From Paenibacillus oceani (lineage in GTDB: Bacteria > Bacillota > Bacilli > Paenibacillales > NBRC-103111), in assembly GCF_014705615.1 (NCBI RefSeq), contig NZ_JACXJA010000029.1:62001-126000 (forward strand): DNA of 64,000 nt, written 5' to 3'. Below the pieces are notes generated by a model. That model was given only the letters and a program-made list of their open reading frames with translations, had not been told where the DNA came from and made no database searches. The stretch's first letter is position 1. Each line of letters opens with the position of its first letter. Of this stretch, positions 17,163-25,866 are shown piece by piece. The position numbers and the translations under genes were made by a program.

Positions 17163-17266
17163 GAACGGAATGCTCGCCTTGATACGGGGGAGCTGCAAAA
17201 AGTTGCCGCACGACAGTGGCATTTGTCCCGATTCCAAGCTAACATAAGAGATAGGGATTTCGGATG

Positions 17267-17293
17267 AGCCGAAAGCTTGCGCTTTCGGCTTTC
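17267..17293 (+). terminator. Hairpin between ppdK and ccpN
   Basis: AGCCGAAAGC and GCTTTCGGCT form a perfect ten-base stem with a TTGC loop, ending seven bases before the ccpN ribosome binding site. The following T run is short (TTCC), so this may attenuate transcription or protect the ppdK mRNA end rather than terminate fully. Confidence 0.5.
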
Positions 17294-17312
17294 CGTTCGA
17301 AGGAGGGCTGTT

Positions 17313-17954
17313 ATGCAATTATCTCAGCGCCAGATGGAGATTGTCCGGCTCGTGCGCCAGCACGCGCCGATTACCGGCGAGCAGATCGCCGAGATGCTCA
17401 AGCTGAGCCGGCCGACGATCCGTTCCGACCTGGCCCTTCTCGTCATGCTCGGGACGCTGGACGCGAAGCCGAAGGTCGGCTATTTCCCGGGACAAGCGTC
17501 CTCCCGCGAAGCGAGCGGAACGCCGGACGCCGCGGAGCTGAAAGTGAAGGACGTGCAGTCGCTGCCGGTCATCATCCGCGAATCAGCAACCGTGAACGAT
17601 GCGGTCGTGACGTTATTTATGGAGAACGTGGGCTCTCTGATCGTCGCCGACGAATCGAGCGCGCTGCTCGGGGTAATCTCCAGAAAAGATTTGCTCAAAG
17701 TGACGCTTGGCAATCCGGGTGCTTCCACGATGCCGGTCAGTCTCGTGATGACGCGGCATCCGAACGTCGTGACCGCCTCTCCCGAGGAGACGGTCATCGA
17801 AGCCGGGCGTAAAATGATCGATCATCAGGTGGACAGCCTGCCTGTCGTCGTCCGCCATCCGGACGATGCCGGCAAATGGGAAGTAATCGGCCGCATCACG
17901 AAGACGACGATGACCAAGCTGCTGATCGGCTGGACCGGTACGGTGGAAACGTAA
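17313..17954 (+). CDS. ccpN: CcpN-family transcriptional repressor
   Basis: The 213-residue protein has an N-terminal helix-turn-helix (LSQRQMEIVRLVRQHAPITG, then GEQIAEMLKLSRPTIRSDLA) followed by two CBS domains (about 78-130 and 140-205). This is the architecture of CcpN, which represses gluconeogenic genes (gapB, pckA) and sr1 in B. subtilis and responds to ATP/ADP. The start at ATG 17313 has AAGGAGGG six bases upstream. Its gene lies directly before the PPDK regulatory protein gene, as in B. subtilis where ccpN precedes yqfL. Likely targets in this window are the promoters of gapB and the SR1P-ppdK unit. Confidence 0.92.
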   Translation: MQLSQRQMEIVRLVRQHAPITGEQIAEMLKLSRPTIRSDLALLVMLGTLDAKPKVGYFPGQASSREASGTPDAAELKVKDVQSLPVIIRESATVNDAVVTLFMENVGSLIVADESSALLGVISRKDLLKVTLGNPGASTMPVSLVMTRHPNVVTASPEETVIEAGRKMIDHQVDSLPVVVRHPDDAGKWEVIGRITKTTMTKLLIGWTGTVET

Positions 17955-17972
17955 CAGATAGGAGGAGCAGAG

Positions 17973-18776
17973 ATGACCGGAGAACGCCAACAGGTCATAT
18001 ACATTTGCTCGGATGCGGTTGGTGAGACGGCGGAAGCGGTAGTGAGAGCGACGATTCGCCAGTTTGACGCGCACCAGGTAAAGATCAAGCGGGTAGGGCA
18101 TATCCGCAACGAAGACGAGATTCGTCTTGTGATGGAGGAGGCGGCGGGCAGCGGCGGTTTCGTCGCCTTCACGCTCGTCCAGCCGGAGCTGCGCGAGATG
18201 ATGAAGGAAGAATCGATCCGGCTCGGTGTGCGGGCCGTCGATATTATGGGACCGATGATGCAGGCGTTTATCGATACGTTCAACGATTCGCCGAAGCGGA
18301 AGCCGGGTCTGCTGCATGAGATGGACGACGCTTATTTCCGCCGGGTCGAAGCGATCGAGTTTGCCGTGAAGTGCGACGACGGCCGGGATTCGAACATGCT
18401 GCTGCAGGCGAATATCGTGCTGATCGGGGTGTCCAGAACGTCCAAGACGCCGCTCAGTATCTTTTTGGCTCATAAAGGCTATAAGGTGGGCAATTTCCCG
18501 CTCGTGCCGGAAGTGAAGCCGCCTCAGCAGCTGTTGCAGCTGCCCGGCAACCGGGTGGTCGGACTCACGATGGACGCCGAGCAGCTGCTCAAGATCCGCA
18601 CCGAGCGGCTGCGCGCCGTCGGACTTCCGTACGGAGCCAAATACGCAACGCTGCAGCGCATATCGGAAGAACTCGAATACGCTCACGATATTATGAAACG
18701 GATCGGCTGCCCGATCATCGACGTCACGGATAAGGCGATCGAAGAGACGGCCGGAGTTATACTCGGTTACTTGTAA
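17973..18776 (+). CDS. Pyruvate, phosphate dikinase regulatory protein (YqfL family)
   Basis: This 267-residue DUF299 protein is a bifunctional ADP-dependent kinase and phosphate-dependent phosphorylase that switches PPDK off and on by modifying the threonine next to the catalytic histidine. The P-loop is GVSRTSKT at residues 152-159, and the N terminus IYICSDAVGETAEAVVRA is typical. It starts 18 bases after ccpN behind a GGAGGAG site. B. subtilis has this gene but no PPDK; here the target enzyme (T453 of PpdK) is encoded just upstream, which makes the assignment secure. Confidence 0.95.
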   Translation: MTGERQQVIYICSDAVGETAEAVVRATIRQFDAHQVKIKRVGHIRNEDEIRLVMEEAAGSGGFVAFTLVQPELREMMKEESIRLGVRAVDIMGPMMQAFIDTFNDSPKRKPGLLHEMDDAYFRRVEAIEFAVKCDDGRDSNMLLQANIVLIGVSRTSKTPLSIFLAHKGYKVGNFPLVPEVKPPQQLLQLPGNRVVGLTMDAEQLLKIRTERLRAVGLPYGAKYATLQRISEELEYAHDIMKRIGCPIIDVTDKAIEETAGVILGYL

Positions 18777-18843
18777 TAACGGCGAAAATAAAGGTTGTCT
18801 ATCCCGCCCCTCTCCTTTATCCTAGAAAAGGGTAAAAGTGCGA

Positions 18844-19009
18844 GTTCAAAAAGTCCGGTTTTCAGCACCGAGAAGATGGGATGAAGCAAGGAAATGAGTA
18901 GCGGAGCTAGCGAAAGCTACGCGAGCACCGGAAGTTCCGGCTGAGTTCCATATTCGATGTCGAGTACGCTTCCAGATCGGCTTCGTGATCAAAATCGGAC
19001 TTTTTGAAC
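18844..19009. repeat. MITE-like element with 14-19 bp terminal inverted repeats
   Basis: GTTCAAAAAGTCCG at 18844-18857 is the exact reverse complement of CGGACTTTTTGAAC at 18996-19009. Allowing one G-T position the arms extend to 19 bases. The 166-base element has no coding capacity. It sits between the PDRP gene and the Gfo/Idh gene. I see no clear target-site duplication, though TAAAAG occurs on both flanks. Confidence 0.6.
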
Positions 19010-19051
19010 AACCTCTAAAAGACAATCGGATAAAGCGAGGGATTTTTCGAG

Positions 19052-20110
19052 ATGAGCAAGCTGAAAGTGGGCGTTATCGGCGCCGGATCGATCTCCGAAC
19101 TGCATATGGGTTCTTACAAAAACAACCCGGACGTCGTGATGCACGCCGTATGTGATCTGAATGAGCAGCGGGCAAGAGCGTTGGCTGACAAATACGGGTT
19201 CGCCCGGGTCTACACGAATATTGCGGAGATGATGGCCGACACCGAGCTGGAAGCGGTCAGCATCTGTACCTGGAACAATACGCATGCCGATTTGGCCGTT
19301 GCGGCGCTGAATGCAGGCAAGCATGTGCTGGTGGAGAAACCGCTCAGCACGACGGTGGAGGAGGCTTTGCGCGTCCAGGAGGCGGTACGCCGTACGGGCA
19401 AGCAGGTTCAGGTCGGCTATGTCCGCCGCCATGGGGCCAATACGCAAATGCTGAAGCAGTTTATCGACAACGGCGACTTCGGCGAGATTTATTATGCGAA
19501 GGCGTCGTGCATCCGCCGTCTCGGCAATCCGGGCGGCTGGTTCGCGGACAAGTCCCGCTCCGGCGGCGGTCCGCTGATTGATCTCGGCGTGCATATGATC
19601 GACCTGTGCTGGTACTTGATGGGCCGTCCGAAAGTGAAGTCGGTCAGCGGCAATACGTACTACAAGCTCGGCAACCGCGCCAACGTCCAAAATTTGAATT
19701 TCTACAAGGCGGCCGATTACGATGCCAGCAAAAATACGGTCGAGGATATGGCGAACGCGATCGTACGGTTTGAGAACGGCGCTTCGCTGATGGTTGACGT
19801 CAGCTTCTCGCTGCACGCGAAGGAAAACGAAGTGTCGGTTCGTCTGTTCGGCGAGAAAGGCGGAGCCGAAATCGAGCCGGAGATCACGATCGTAACCGAG
19901 AAATACGATACGATCCTGAATGTGACCCCTCAAGTCAACTCGCTCAAGCTGAACGTAACCGAAGCGTTCCAAAATCAAATCAATCATTTCGTCTCTTGCT
20001 GCCTGAACGGCACGACGCCGGACAGCTCCGTCGACGATGGGGTCGAGATGATGAAAATTTTGTGCGGGATTTACGAATCCGCGGAGCAGGGCAAAGAGAT
20101 TTATTTCTGA
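19052..20110 (+). CDS. Gfo/Idh/MocA-family oxidoreductase
   Basis: The 352-residue protein has the N-terminal Rossmann motif GVIGAGSISELH, the EKPLST motif (residues 95-100) of the family, and the substrate-side segment GGGPLIDLGVHMIDLCWYLM with the conserved aspartate and histidine. Members oxidise or reduce sugars and inositols with NAD(P). The specific substrate can not be read here. GAGGG precedes the ATG by about eleven bases. The gene is monocistronic, ended by a strong terminator. Confidence 0.88.
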   Translation: MSKLKVGVIGAGSISELHMGSYKNNPDVVMHAVCDLNEQRARALADKYGFARVYTNIAEMMADTELEAVSICTWNNTHADLAVAALNAGKHVLVEKPLSTTVEEALRVQEAVRRTGKQVQVGYVRRHGANTQMLKQFIDNGDFGEIYYAKASCIRRLGNPGGWFADKSRSGGGPLIDLGVHMIDLCWYLMGRPKVKSVSGNTYYKLGNRANVQNLNFYKAADYDASKNTVEDMANAIVRFENGASLMVDVSFSLHAKENEVSVRLFGEKGGAEIEPEITIVTEKYDTILNVTPQVNSLKLNVTEAFQNQINHFVSCCLNGTTPDSSVDDGVEMMKILCGIYESAEQGKEIYF

Positions 20111-20162
20111 TCTTGCGGCTCTGTGTCCGCGAATGGCTTCATTATGGAAGAATGAATGTGAG

Positions 20163-20199
20163 AAACGCCCCGATCTTTTTGTGAGATGGGGGCGTTTTT
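20163..20199. terminator. Terminator between convergent genes
   Basis: AAACGCCCC and GGGGCGTTT form the stem, followed by TT G on the plus strand. It ends the Gfo/Idh gene and may also serve the convergent ABC transporter operon. Confidence 0.8.
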
Positions 20200-20342
20200 G
20201 CGTATTGGTTTATGAGGAAAAGCGATTTTGAGCTTTGAAAAGTACAGCGATGGCAGTCGCCAGAGGCTGGCAAAAGAGGCTCGGGTTCGTAAACCAGGAC
20301 CAATTGCCGTACTGCCCATGAGCTTCGCGGGTCCGTCTGGCT

Positions 20343-21164
20343 TCAAGCGGTAGCGTGAGTCTTCTTGCGTTTTCCGATATCGCGTCCCCGGCCGAGCGGG
20401 ATGCACATCGGCGTCCCGAACTCCGGGTCGGGCACGATCCGGCATTCCATCTCGAACACGTGGCGGATCAACTGTTCGTCGACGATCTCCTCCGGCTTGC
20501 CGCAGGCGTATACGGTCTTGTCTTTTACAGCCACGATATGATGCGCATAACGGCAGGCAAGATTAATATCGTGAAGCACCATGACGATCGTCCGGTTCTC
20601 CAGCTCGTTCAGCTCGAACAGCAGGTCGAGCACTTCAATCTGGTGGGTCAAATCGAGATACGTCGTCGGTTCGTCCAGCAGGATCGTCCTTGTCCCTTGG
20701 GCGAGCGTCATCGCGATCCACGCCCGCTGCCGCTGACCGCCTGACAGTGAATCCACCGCTCTTTCCGCCAGTTCCTCCGTACCTGTCGCCTTAAGCGCGC
20801 GCTTCACCATCCGCTCGTCTTCCTCGGACCATGTCTTCAGCCACGACTGATACGGATAGCGCCCTTGCTTCACGAGCTGGAGTACGGTCAACCCTTCCGG
20901 CGCCGAAGGTCCCTGCGGCAGTATCGACAGCTGCCGGGCCACTTCCTTGGTCGACATCGACGAGATATTCGCGCCGTCCAGCAGGACAGCTCCGGAATCC
21001 GGCTTTAAGAGCCGGGCCATCGAACGGAGCAGGGTCGATTTGCCAGAGCCGTTACCGCCGATGAGGACCGTAATTTGTCCTTTCGGAATCGTCAGGTCGA
21101 GATTTTCGATAATCGGCTGCTCGCCGTACGAGAGCGTTAACCGGTTCGTTTCGAGAGCTTTCAT
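20343..21164 (-). CDS. Iron-siderophore ABC transporter ATPase (FecE/FhuC-like)
   Basis: The 273-residue ATPase shows Walker A GGNGSGKST, the signature LSGGQRQRAWIAM, Walker B TILLDEPTTYLDL and the switch histidine in VLHDIN. The YPYQSW segment and the short C-terminal tail match siderophore-type ATPases such as YusV and FecE. It is the last gene of a minus-strand operon with two FecCD permeases, and with the divergent binding protein it forms a complete importer. Confidence 0.92.
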   Translation of the reverse strand: MKALETNRLTLSYGEQPIIENLDLTIPKGQITVLIGGNGSGKSTLLRSMARLLKPDSGAVLLDGANISSMSTKEVARQLSILPQGPSAPEGLTVLQLVKQGRYPYQSWLKTWSEEDERMVKRALKATGTEELAERAVDSLSGGQRQRAWIAMTLAQGTRTILLDEPTTYLDLTHQIEVLDLLFELNELENRTIVMVLHDINLACRYAHHIVAVKDKTVYACGKPEEIVDEQLIRHVFEMECRIVPDPEFGTPMCIPLGRGRDIGKRKKTHATA

Positions 21165-21293
21165 CGTATATCCTCCCGTTTGGTTGAGTAAGCAAGCTTA
21201 GTAACGGTTGCGAAATTCCCGCTTGGTGAATAGCTTGTCAGAGCCGGCAAGCATACGCTGCCAAATAGCAGGTACATGATTTCGCAGCCGTTT

Positions 21294-22331
21294 TTATGCG
21301 TTGCGGTTTTTGTACAACAGGTATAAGAAAAACGGCGCTCCGATCAAGGAGGTGAAGATGCCGACAGGCAAATCGAGCGGCGCAAATGCGGTTCGGCCGA
21401 TCAGATCGGCGGCGGTCACGATGATCCCTCCGATCAAAGCGGACGCCGGCAGCAGTCCTCCGAACGAAGGGCCGACGAGCTTGCGCGCGATATGCGGCGC
21501 CAGCAGGGCGACGAAACCGATCGCTCCGCCGACGGCAACGGCCGCTCCGGCCGTTCCTACGCACAGGGCGAGCAGGAGCAGACGATCGCGTCCGACCCGA
21601 CTGCCGACGCCGGAAGCCGTATCATCCCCAAGCTGCATCACATTCAGCGTTCGTCCCATCGCAAAGGCGAGCGGCAATAATACTGCGGACCAGATTAGCA
21701 GCGTCCAGACGTTGCCCCAGCCGGAGCCGTATACGGTACCGGTCAGCCAGGTGAGCGCTTTGCTCGACGAGTAAAACGGGCTTTTGACGATTAGCAGCGT
21801 CGTTAACGCCTTCATGCTTGCTTCGATCCCGATGCCTACCAGAACGAGCCGCATGGCGGATACGCCTTTTTTCCAGGCGAGGATATAAATGATCACAGTT
21901 GCCGCTACAGCCCCGAGCATAGCGGTGAAAGGCAAGTACACGATGCTGGCCGCTGGCAGTAGCGTAATGAACAGCACGGCCGCTGCCGACGCTCCGCCGG
22001 TAATGCCCATAATATCGGGGGACGCGAGCGGATTGCGGATCATTCCTTGCAGGATGGCTCCGGCTGCGGCAAGCAGCATGCCTACGAGCAGGGCGGTTAA
22101 TATTCTTGGAAGCCGAAATTCGAGGACGACGGTCGCTTCCGCTTCATCGCCCATTCCGAGAAAAATTTGTACGACCGACCACGGGTTTATTTTAAGCGAG
22201 CCGATCGCCGAGCTGACAATAACGACGGCGAAGGCCAGCACAAGCAGAACAGTCGTAACGAGCAAAGCTCTCTTATCCAGCAGCCCCGAAGCGCGGAGCT
22301 TTTTGCTGCGAAATGTGACGTATTTGCTCAT
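21294..22331 (-). CDS. FecCD-family iron-siderophore permease, second subunit
   Basis: From ATG 22331 the product is 345 residues with about nine to ten membrane segments. Family landmarks are LRLPRILTALLVGMLLAAAG-like (here FRLPRILTALLVGMLLAA), GAILQGMIRNPLASPDIMG and the C-terminal GFVALLAPHIAR motif that couples to the ATPase. The start overlaps the stop of the upstream permease gene as ATGA, so the two are translationally coupled and likely form a heterodimeric channel. AAGGGGTGG lies eight bases before this ATG. Confidence 0.92.
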   Translation of the reverse strand: MSKYVTFRSKKLRASGLLDKRALLVTTVLLVLAFAVVIVSSAIGSLKINPWSVVQIFLGMGDEAEATVVLEFRLPRILTALLVGMLLAAAGAILQGMIRNPLASPDIMGITGGASAAAVLFITLLPAASIVYLPFTAMLGAVAATVIIYILAWKKGVSAMRLVLVGIGIEASMKALTTLLIVKSPFYSSSKALTWLTGTVYGSGWGNVWTLLIWSAVLLPLAFAMGRTLNVMQLGDDTASGVGSRVGRDRLLLLALCVGTAGAAVAVGGAIGFVALLAPHIARKLVGPSFGGLLPASALIGGIIVTAADLIGRTAFAPLDLPVGIFTSLIGAPFFLYLLYKNRNA

Positions 22332-23338
22332 CGCTTCGACCACCCCTTACGCGCCGCATAGACGAAAAACGGCGTTCCGACCAGAGCGGTCATGACACCG
22401 ATCGGCATCTCGCCCGGCATGGCGATGAACCGTCCGGCGATATCGGCCGCGATCAGCAGAATCGCTCCGACAAAGGCGGAATAAGGAATGATCCAGCGAA
22501 TATCGTTTCCTATTAAGGTCCGGCAAATATGAGGAGTCACGAGCCCGATGAAGGCGATCGGACCGGCTACGGCGACCGAGGCGGCGCACAAGGTCATAAT
22601 GATCAGGCCGGCAGCGGCTTTCACAAGCAGCGTACGCTGTCCGAGCCCTTTGGCGACGTCGTCGCCGAGCAGCAGCGTATGCACGGGACCGGATACGATA
22701 ATTGCACCGATCCAGGCGGCGGCCATAAAAGGCAGCACGTCCAGCAGCAGCTCCAGCTTGCGGCCTTGAACGGACCCGGCGAGCCAGAACAGAACTTCTT
22801 CCATATTGCGTTTATCGATCAGGAGCAGCGCATGGATCATCGACGAAGCAAGTGCGGTGACGGCGGCCCCGGCCAGCGTAACCTTAAGCGGGGACAAACC
22901 GTCCTTGCCCGCCGAGCCGAGGACGTATACGACGATTCCGCTTGCGACCGATCCGAGGAAAGCGATCCAGGTGTAGTCGCTTAACGAGCTGACGGAGAAA
23001 AAGGTAACGCCGCATACGATCGCCAGCCCCGCTCCCGAGTTGATGCCCATCAGGCCCAGGTCGGCCAGCGGATTTTTCGTCAGCGCCTGCAGCAGCGCCC
23101 CGGCTATCCCGAGACTCGCTCCTACGGCAGCGGCGATAAGCGCGCGCGGGACGCGATGCTCCTTGATGACGATATGTTCGTTGGAGCCATTAAAATGAAA
23201 GTAAGCGTCGACAGCCGTCCGCCAGTTTGTGCTGATTACTCCGTATACGATGCTTGCGTACACTGCTAGAGCAAGCAAGACAAGAGCAACCGCAATCCCG
23301 AACAGCTTGCCGATAACGCTTCTGATTAGCGATGACAT
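22328..23338 (-). CDS. FecCD-family iron-siderophore permease, first subunit
   Basis: From ATG 23338 the product is 336 residues. It has the EHRVPRALIAAAVGASLGIA and GALLQALTKNPLADLGLMG signatures and the ATPase-coupling motif GFIGLVTPHICRTL-like (here FIGLVTPHICRTLIG). AGAGG is seven bases upstream of this ATG; the open frame extends 33 codons further but that part overlaps the Fur box and reads as untranslated leader. It is the first gene of the minus-strand transporter operon. Confidence 0.9.
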   Translation of the reverse strand: MSSLIRSVIGKLFGIAVALVLLALAVYASIVYGVISTNWRTAVDAYFHFNGSNEHIVIKEHRVPRALIAAAVGASLGIAGALLQALTKNPLADLGLMGINSGAGLAIVCGVTFFSVSSLSDYTWIAFLGSVASGIVVYVLGSAGKDGLSPLKVTLAGAAVTALASSMIHALLLIDKRNMEEVLFWLAGSVQGRKLELLLDVLPFMAAAWIGAIIVSGPVHTLLLGDDVAKGLGQRTLLVKAAAGLIIMTLCAASVAVAGPIAFIGLVTPHICRTLIGNDIRWIIPYSAFVGAILLIAADIAGRFIAMPGEMPIGVMTALVGTPFFVYAARKGWSKR

Positions 23339-23421
23339 AGATGGCCTCTTTCTAGTAGGAAAAACCGCATAAAGTCTACATCGTTCAGTGTAGGGGATAC
23401 CGGGTGTTCTGTCAATGAATT

Positions 23422-23436
23422 TGATATTCATTCTCA
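23422..23436 (-). promoter_or_regulatory. Fur box for the permease-ATPase operon
   Basis: On the minus strand TGAGAATGAATATCA matches the 7-1-7 Fur box (TGATAAT-N-ATTATCA) at 12 of 14 defined positions. It lies about 85 bases before the first permease start codon. Confidence 0.75.
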
Positions 23437-23490
23437 CCGGTTAGGGCAACTAAATTTCTCTGATATCCGATAAAAAGGAAACATTTTTAG

Positions 23491-23519
23491 TTGACAAGCC
23501 AAGGGTCGGAGTGTATTAT
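23491..23519 (+). promoter_or_regulatory. Sigma-A promoter of the siderophore-binding protein gene
   Basis: TTGACA at 23491 and TATTAT at 23514 are 17 bases apart. The perfect Fur box follows 14 bases downstream, over the expected transcription start. Confidence 0.85.
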
Positions 23520-23532
23520 AAATTTTTGTTAA

Positions 23533-23547
23533 TGATAATCATTATCA
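23533..23547. promoter_or_regulatory. Perfect Fur box
   Basis: TGATAATCATTATCA is an exact 7-1-7 Fur box palindrome. Binding of Fur-Fe(II) here would block the promoter at 23491-23519 when iron is plentiful. Confidence 0.92.
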
Positions 23548-23595
23548 CTATAGGGTCGGTATTGTACATATCGATATATGTGGAGGGAAAAAGGT

Positions 23596-24582
23596 ATGGT
23601 TCATCATAAAAAACGGCTCGGCAGCCTCGTACTGACAGCTGTCATCGGCGCCGCTGTCGCACTCGCAGGTTGTTCGGATAAAAAAGCGCCGGACCTGGCG
23701 GGAACCGGCTCAGCACCAAGCGGAGGAGCAGCATTGGCCGGTTATACGGTCAAGCACGCGATGGGAGAAACTCCGATTCCGGATACGCCGAAAAAAGTCG
23801 TCATCTTGACCAACGAAGGTACGGAAGCTTTGCTGGCGCTTGGCGTCAAACCTGTCGGAGCGGTGAAATCGTGGGTTGGCGAACCCTGGTACGATCATAT
23901 CAAATCCGAGATGGAGGGCGTCAAAAACGTCGGCACCGAAAGCCAGCCGAACATTGAGGAGATCGCCGCTTTGAAGCCGGATCTGATCATCGGCAACAAA
24001 ATGCGGATCGAGAAAATATATGACCAGCTGAGCAAAATCGCTCCTACCGTTTATTCCACCGATCTGCGAGGCAGCTGGAAAAATAACTTCATGTTGTACG
24101 CCGAGGCGGTGAACAAAAAAGCCGAAGGCGAAAAAGTGATCGCCGACTTCGACAAGCGCGTCGAGGATCTGAAGAAAAAAGCGGGAGACAAGCTGAAGCA
24201 GCAAGTGTCGCTCGTCCGCTTCATGCCGGCGACCGCCCGCATCTATTACAATGATACGTTTGCCGGCATCATCTTCAAGCAGATCGGCATTGCCCGTCCG
24301 GAGAAGCAAAATAAAGAAACGTTTGCGGACGATGTTACAAAAGAACGCATTCCGGACATGGAAGGCGACGTGCTGTTCTACTTCACTTATGAGACGGGAG
24401 ACGGCAAAGCTTCCAAAATGGAAGAAGAATGGATCAAAGACCCGCTCTGGAACAACTTAAATGTCGTCAAAAACAAAAAGGCTTTTAAGGTGAGCGATAC
24501 GATCTGGAATACGGCCGGTGGCGTCAAGGCGGCCAACCTGCTGCTTGACGACTTGTACAAATTTTACGAAGTGCAAAAATAA
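23596..24582 (+). CDS. Iron-siderophore substrate-binding lipoprotein
   Basis: The 328-residue protein has a lipoprotein signal with lipobox LAGC (C26) and a class III binding-protein body: AMGETPIPDTPKKVVILTNE, ALGVKPVGAV, and the IEEIAALKPDLIIGN motif. Such proteins capture Fe(III)-siderophores at the outer face of the membrane and feed the FecCD-type permease. GGAGG is nine bases before ATG 23596. It is divergent from the permease operon with Fur boxes on both sides. Hydroxamate-type siderophores (as for YfiY) are the likely ligands, from family resemblance only. Confidence 0.92.
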   Translation: MVHHKKRLGSLVLTAVIGAAVALAGCSDKKAPDLAGTGSAPSGGAALAGYTVKHAMGETPIPDTPKKVVILTNEGTEALLALGVKPVGAVKSWVGEPWYDHIKSEMEGVKNVGTESQPNIEEIAALKPDLIIGNKMRIEKIYDQLSKIAPTVYSTDLRGSWKNNFMLYAEAVNKKAEGEKVIADFDKRVEDLKKKAGDKLKQQVSLVRFMPATARIYYNDTFAGIIFKQIGIARPEKQNKETFADDVTKERIPDMEGDVLFYFTYETGDGKASKMEEEWIKDPLWNNLNVVKNKKAFKVSDTIWNTAGGVKAANLLLDDLYKFYEVQK

Positions 24583-24775
24583 GGCTGGAAACGAAGGGCG
24601 GTTCCCGGTACGAATCCGGGTTGACCGTCCTTTGCCGTTTCGTTGACCGCCATCTTCGTTGACCGCCATCCGTTTTTCGGGCATTATTAGGTTACGAAGC
24701 AAGACCGGAGAGGAGACGGGGACATTGAGCGCGGATCAGAACCAACATCGGACGGAGAGCAGACGGCGTCTCGTG

Positions 24776-25015
24776 ATGCGCAAATCGCTCCAGCTGCCGA
24801 TCCGGTTTTACCGGAGATGGATATCGCCGCTGAAGCCTCCGACGTGCCGGTTTTACCCGTCCTGCTCCGCCTACGCGCTGGAAGCGATTGAGGTGCACGG
24901 ACCGGCCAAAGGCAGCTGGCTGGCAGTCAAACGCATTTGCAAATGCCATCCGTTTCATCCCGGAGGAGTGGATCATGTGCCTCCGCGGGCGGACAGTGGA
25001 ATAAAACGTTCCTGA
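24776..25015 (+). CDS. yidD: YidD membrane-insertion efficiency factor
   Basis: The 79-residue core reads [39 protein letters not shown] and [18 protein letters not shown], with the three conserved cysteines and the CHPFHPGG motif of YidD. This small membrane-associated protein assists YidC in inserting proteins. I place the start at ATG 24776 by comparison with family members; a TTG at 24725 is an alternative that would add a charged 17-residue tail. The gene is alone, not next to rnpA/yidC, as also in B. subtilis (ytjA). Confidence 0.88.
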   Translation: MRKSLQLPIRFYRRWISPLKPPTCRFYPSCSAYALEAIEVHGPAKGSWLAVKRICKCHPFHPGGVDHVPPRADSGIKRS

Positions 25016-25167
25016 AATGTCAGGGGCGCCAAGAAGGAGTCGGCCATCTTGCCGCTCCTTTTTTTGTTAGATCGGCGGAATGTTTAAGTTTTTCGCCGTA
25101 CCAAAGGGAGCAAGGGGCAGCCCCCCTTGTCGAGTCGGCATATTCAGAAATTGCCGCAGGTGCCGCA

Positions 25168-25302
25168 TGTTGGAAGTGTTGGAAGTGCTGGAAGTGCTGG
25201 AAGTGCCGGAAGTGCTGGAAGTGCTGCAAGTGCTGCAAGTGCTGCAAGTGCTGCAAGTGCTGCAAGTGCTGGAAGTGCCAGAAGTGCTGCAAGTGCTGGA
25301 AA
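25168..25302. repeat. 9-bp tandem repeat, 15 units
   Basis: Fifteen head-to-tail 9-base units of the type TGCTGGAAG/TGCTGCAAG run from 25168 to 25302, with scattered T/C and G/C variants and a pure block of five TGCTGCAAG units. Because 9 is a multiple of three and the unit has no stop, several frames stay open across it, giving misleading low-complexity reading frames. No ribosome binding site or conserved product supports a gene. Confidence 0.9.
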
Positions 25303-25310
25303 TACTCATT

Positions 25311-25489
25311 GTGGGTGGCCGCTCGACCAGTTGCCCTGATTTTAGCTGGGGGAACCGAGTAAGAGTGGTTTGTACCTCTTATTTTGCCCGAAAACCTGCT
25401 TGGAGTCGAAATAAGAGCGGTTTGGAGCTACTAAAATCCGAGAAAAGGGTGCTGAGCCCATTCGTTGGTTGAAATAAGAGGTACAAACC
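25311..25489. repeat. Dispersed palindromic repeat, copy 1
   Basis: The right part has perfect 18-base inverted ends, GGTTTGTACCTCTTATTT at 25367-25384 and its complement at 25472-25489. Its interior (CTTGGAG, GAAATA, GCGGTTTG, AAAATCCG, GAAAAGGG, GGTTGAAATAAG) recurs in order at 42976-43168. The shared sequence begins at GTGGGTGGCCG (25311). Confidence 0.75.
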
Positions 25490-25593
25490 GCCTCTATTCG
25501 TCGCGGTCATCCGAATATGCCGAAAATAGAGGTTTCCAGAGACTCTTATTGGAGTTATGAAGAGTACTACTTTTGCGATTTTGGCCAAAACCC

Positions 25594-25697
25594 GCAAACC
25601 TGCAAACCTGCAAACCTGCAAGCTCGTAAGCCCGTAAGCCCGTAAGCCCGTAAGCCCAAAAGCCCAAAAGCCCAAAAGCCCGAGGGCCCGCAAGCCC
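25594..25697. repeat. 8-bp tandem repeat, 13 units
   Basis: Thirteen 8-base units are grouped in sub-blocks: three GCAAACCT, one GCAAGCTC, four GTAAGCCC, three AAAAGCCC, one GAGGGCCC and one GCAAGCCC. The unit is not a multiple of three, so no protein repeat is encoded. It lies 170 bases before the start of the (Asn-Gln)-tailed protein gene. Confidence 0.9.
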
Positions 25698-25866
25698 GAA
25701 GCGCCTGAAACAAGCGGCAGATACGGTTTTACATTTGGGCGGATTTGGAATTTCGGGATAAAGAACAAAAACACCGTTCTAAAAAACAAAGAAATGGAAA
25801 ACGGGGCTTGTTATAATGGCTGTAATACCGCGTTATTCGATCATTCGTATAAGGGAGGATTGGAAC

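Noticed and set aside
25080-25472. Open frames through the 9-bp repeats (LEVLEV, CWKCCK or AGSAAS repeats)
   Set aside because: A 9-base unit without stops opens several frames at once. None has a proper ribosome binding site, and the part after the repeat belongs to the dispersed palindromic repeat.
25594-25697. Possible CRISPR array
   Set aside because: Units are only 8 bases and directly joined, with no spacers; no cas genes are near.
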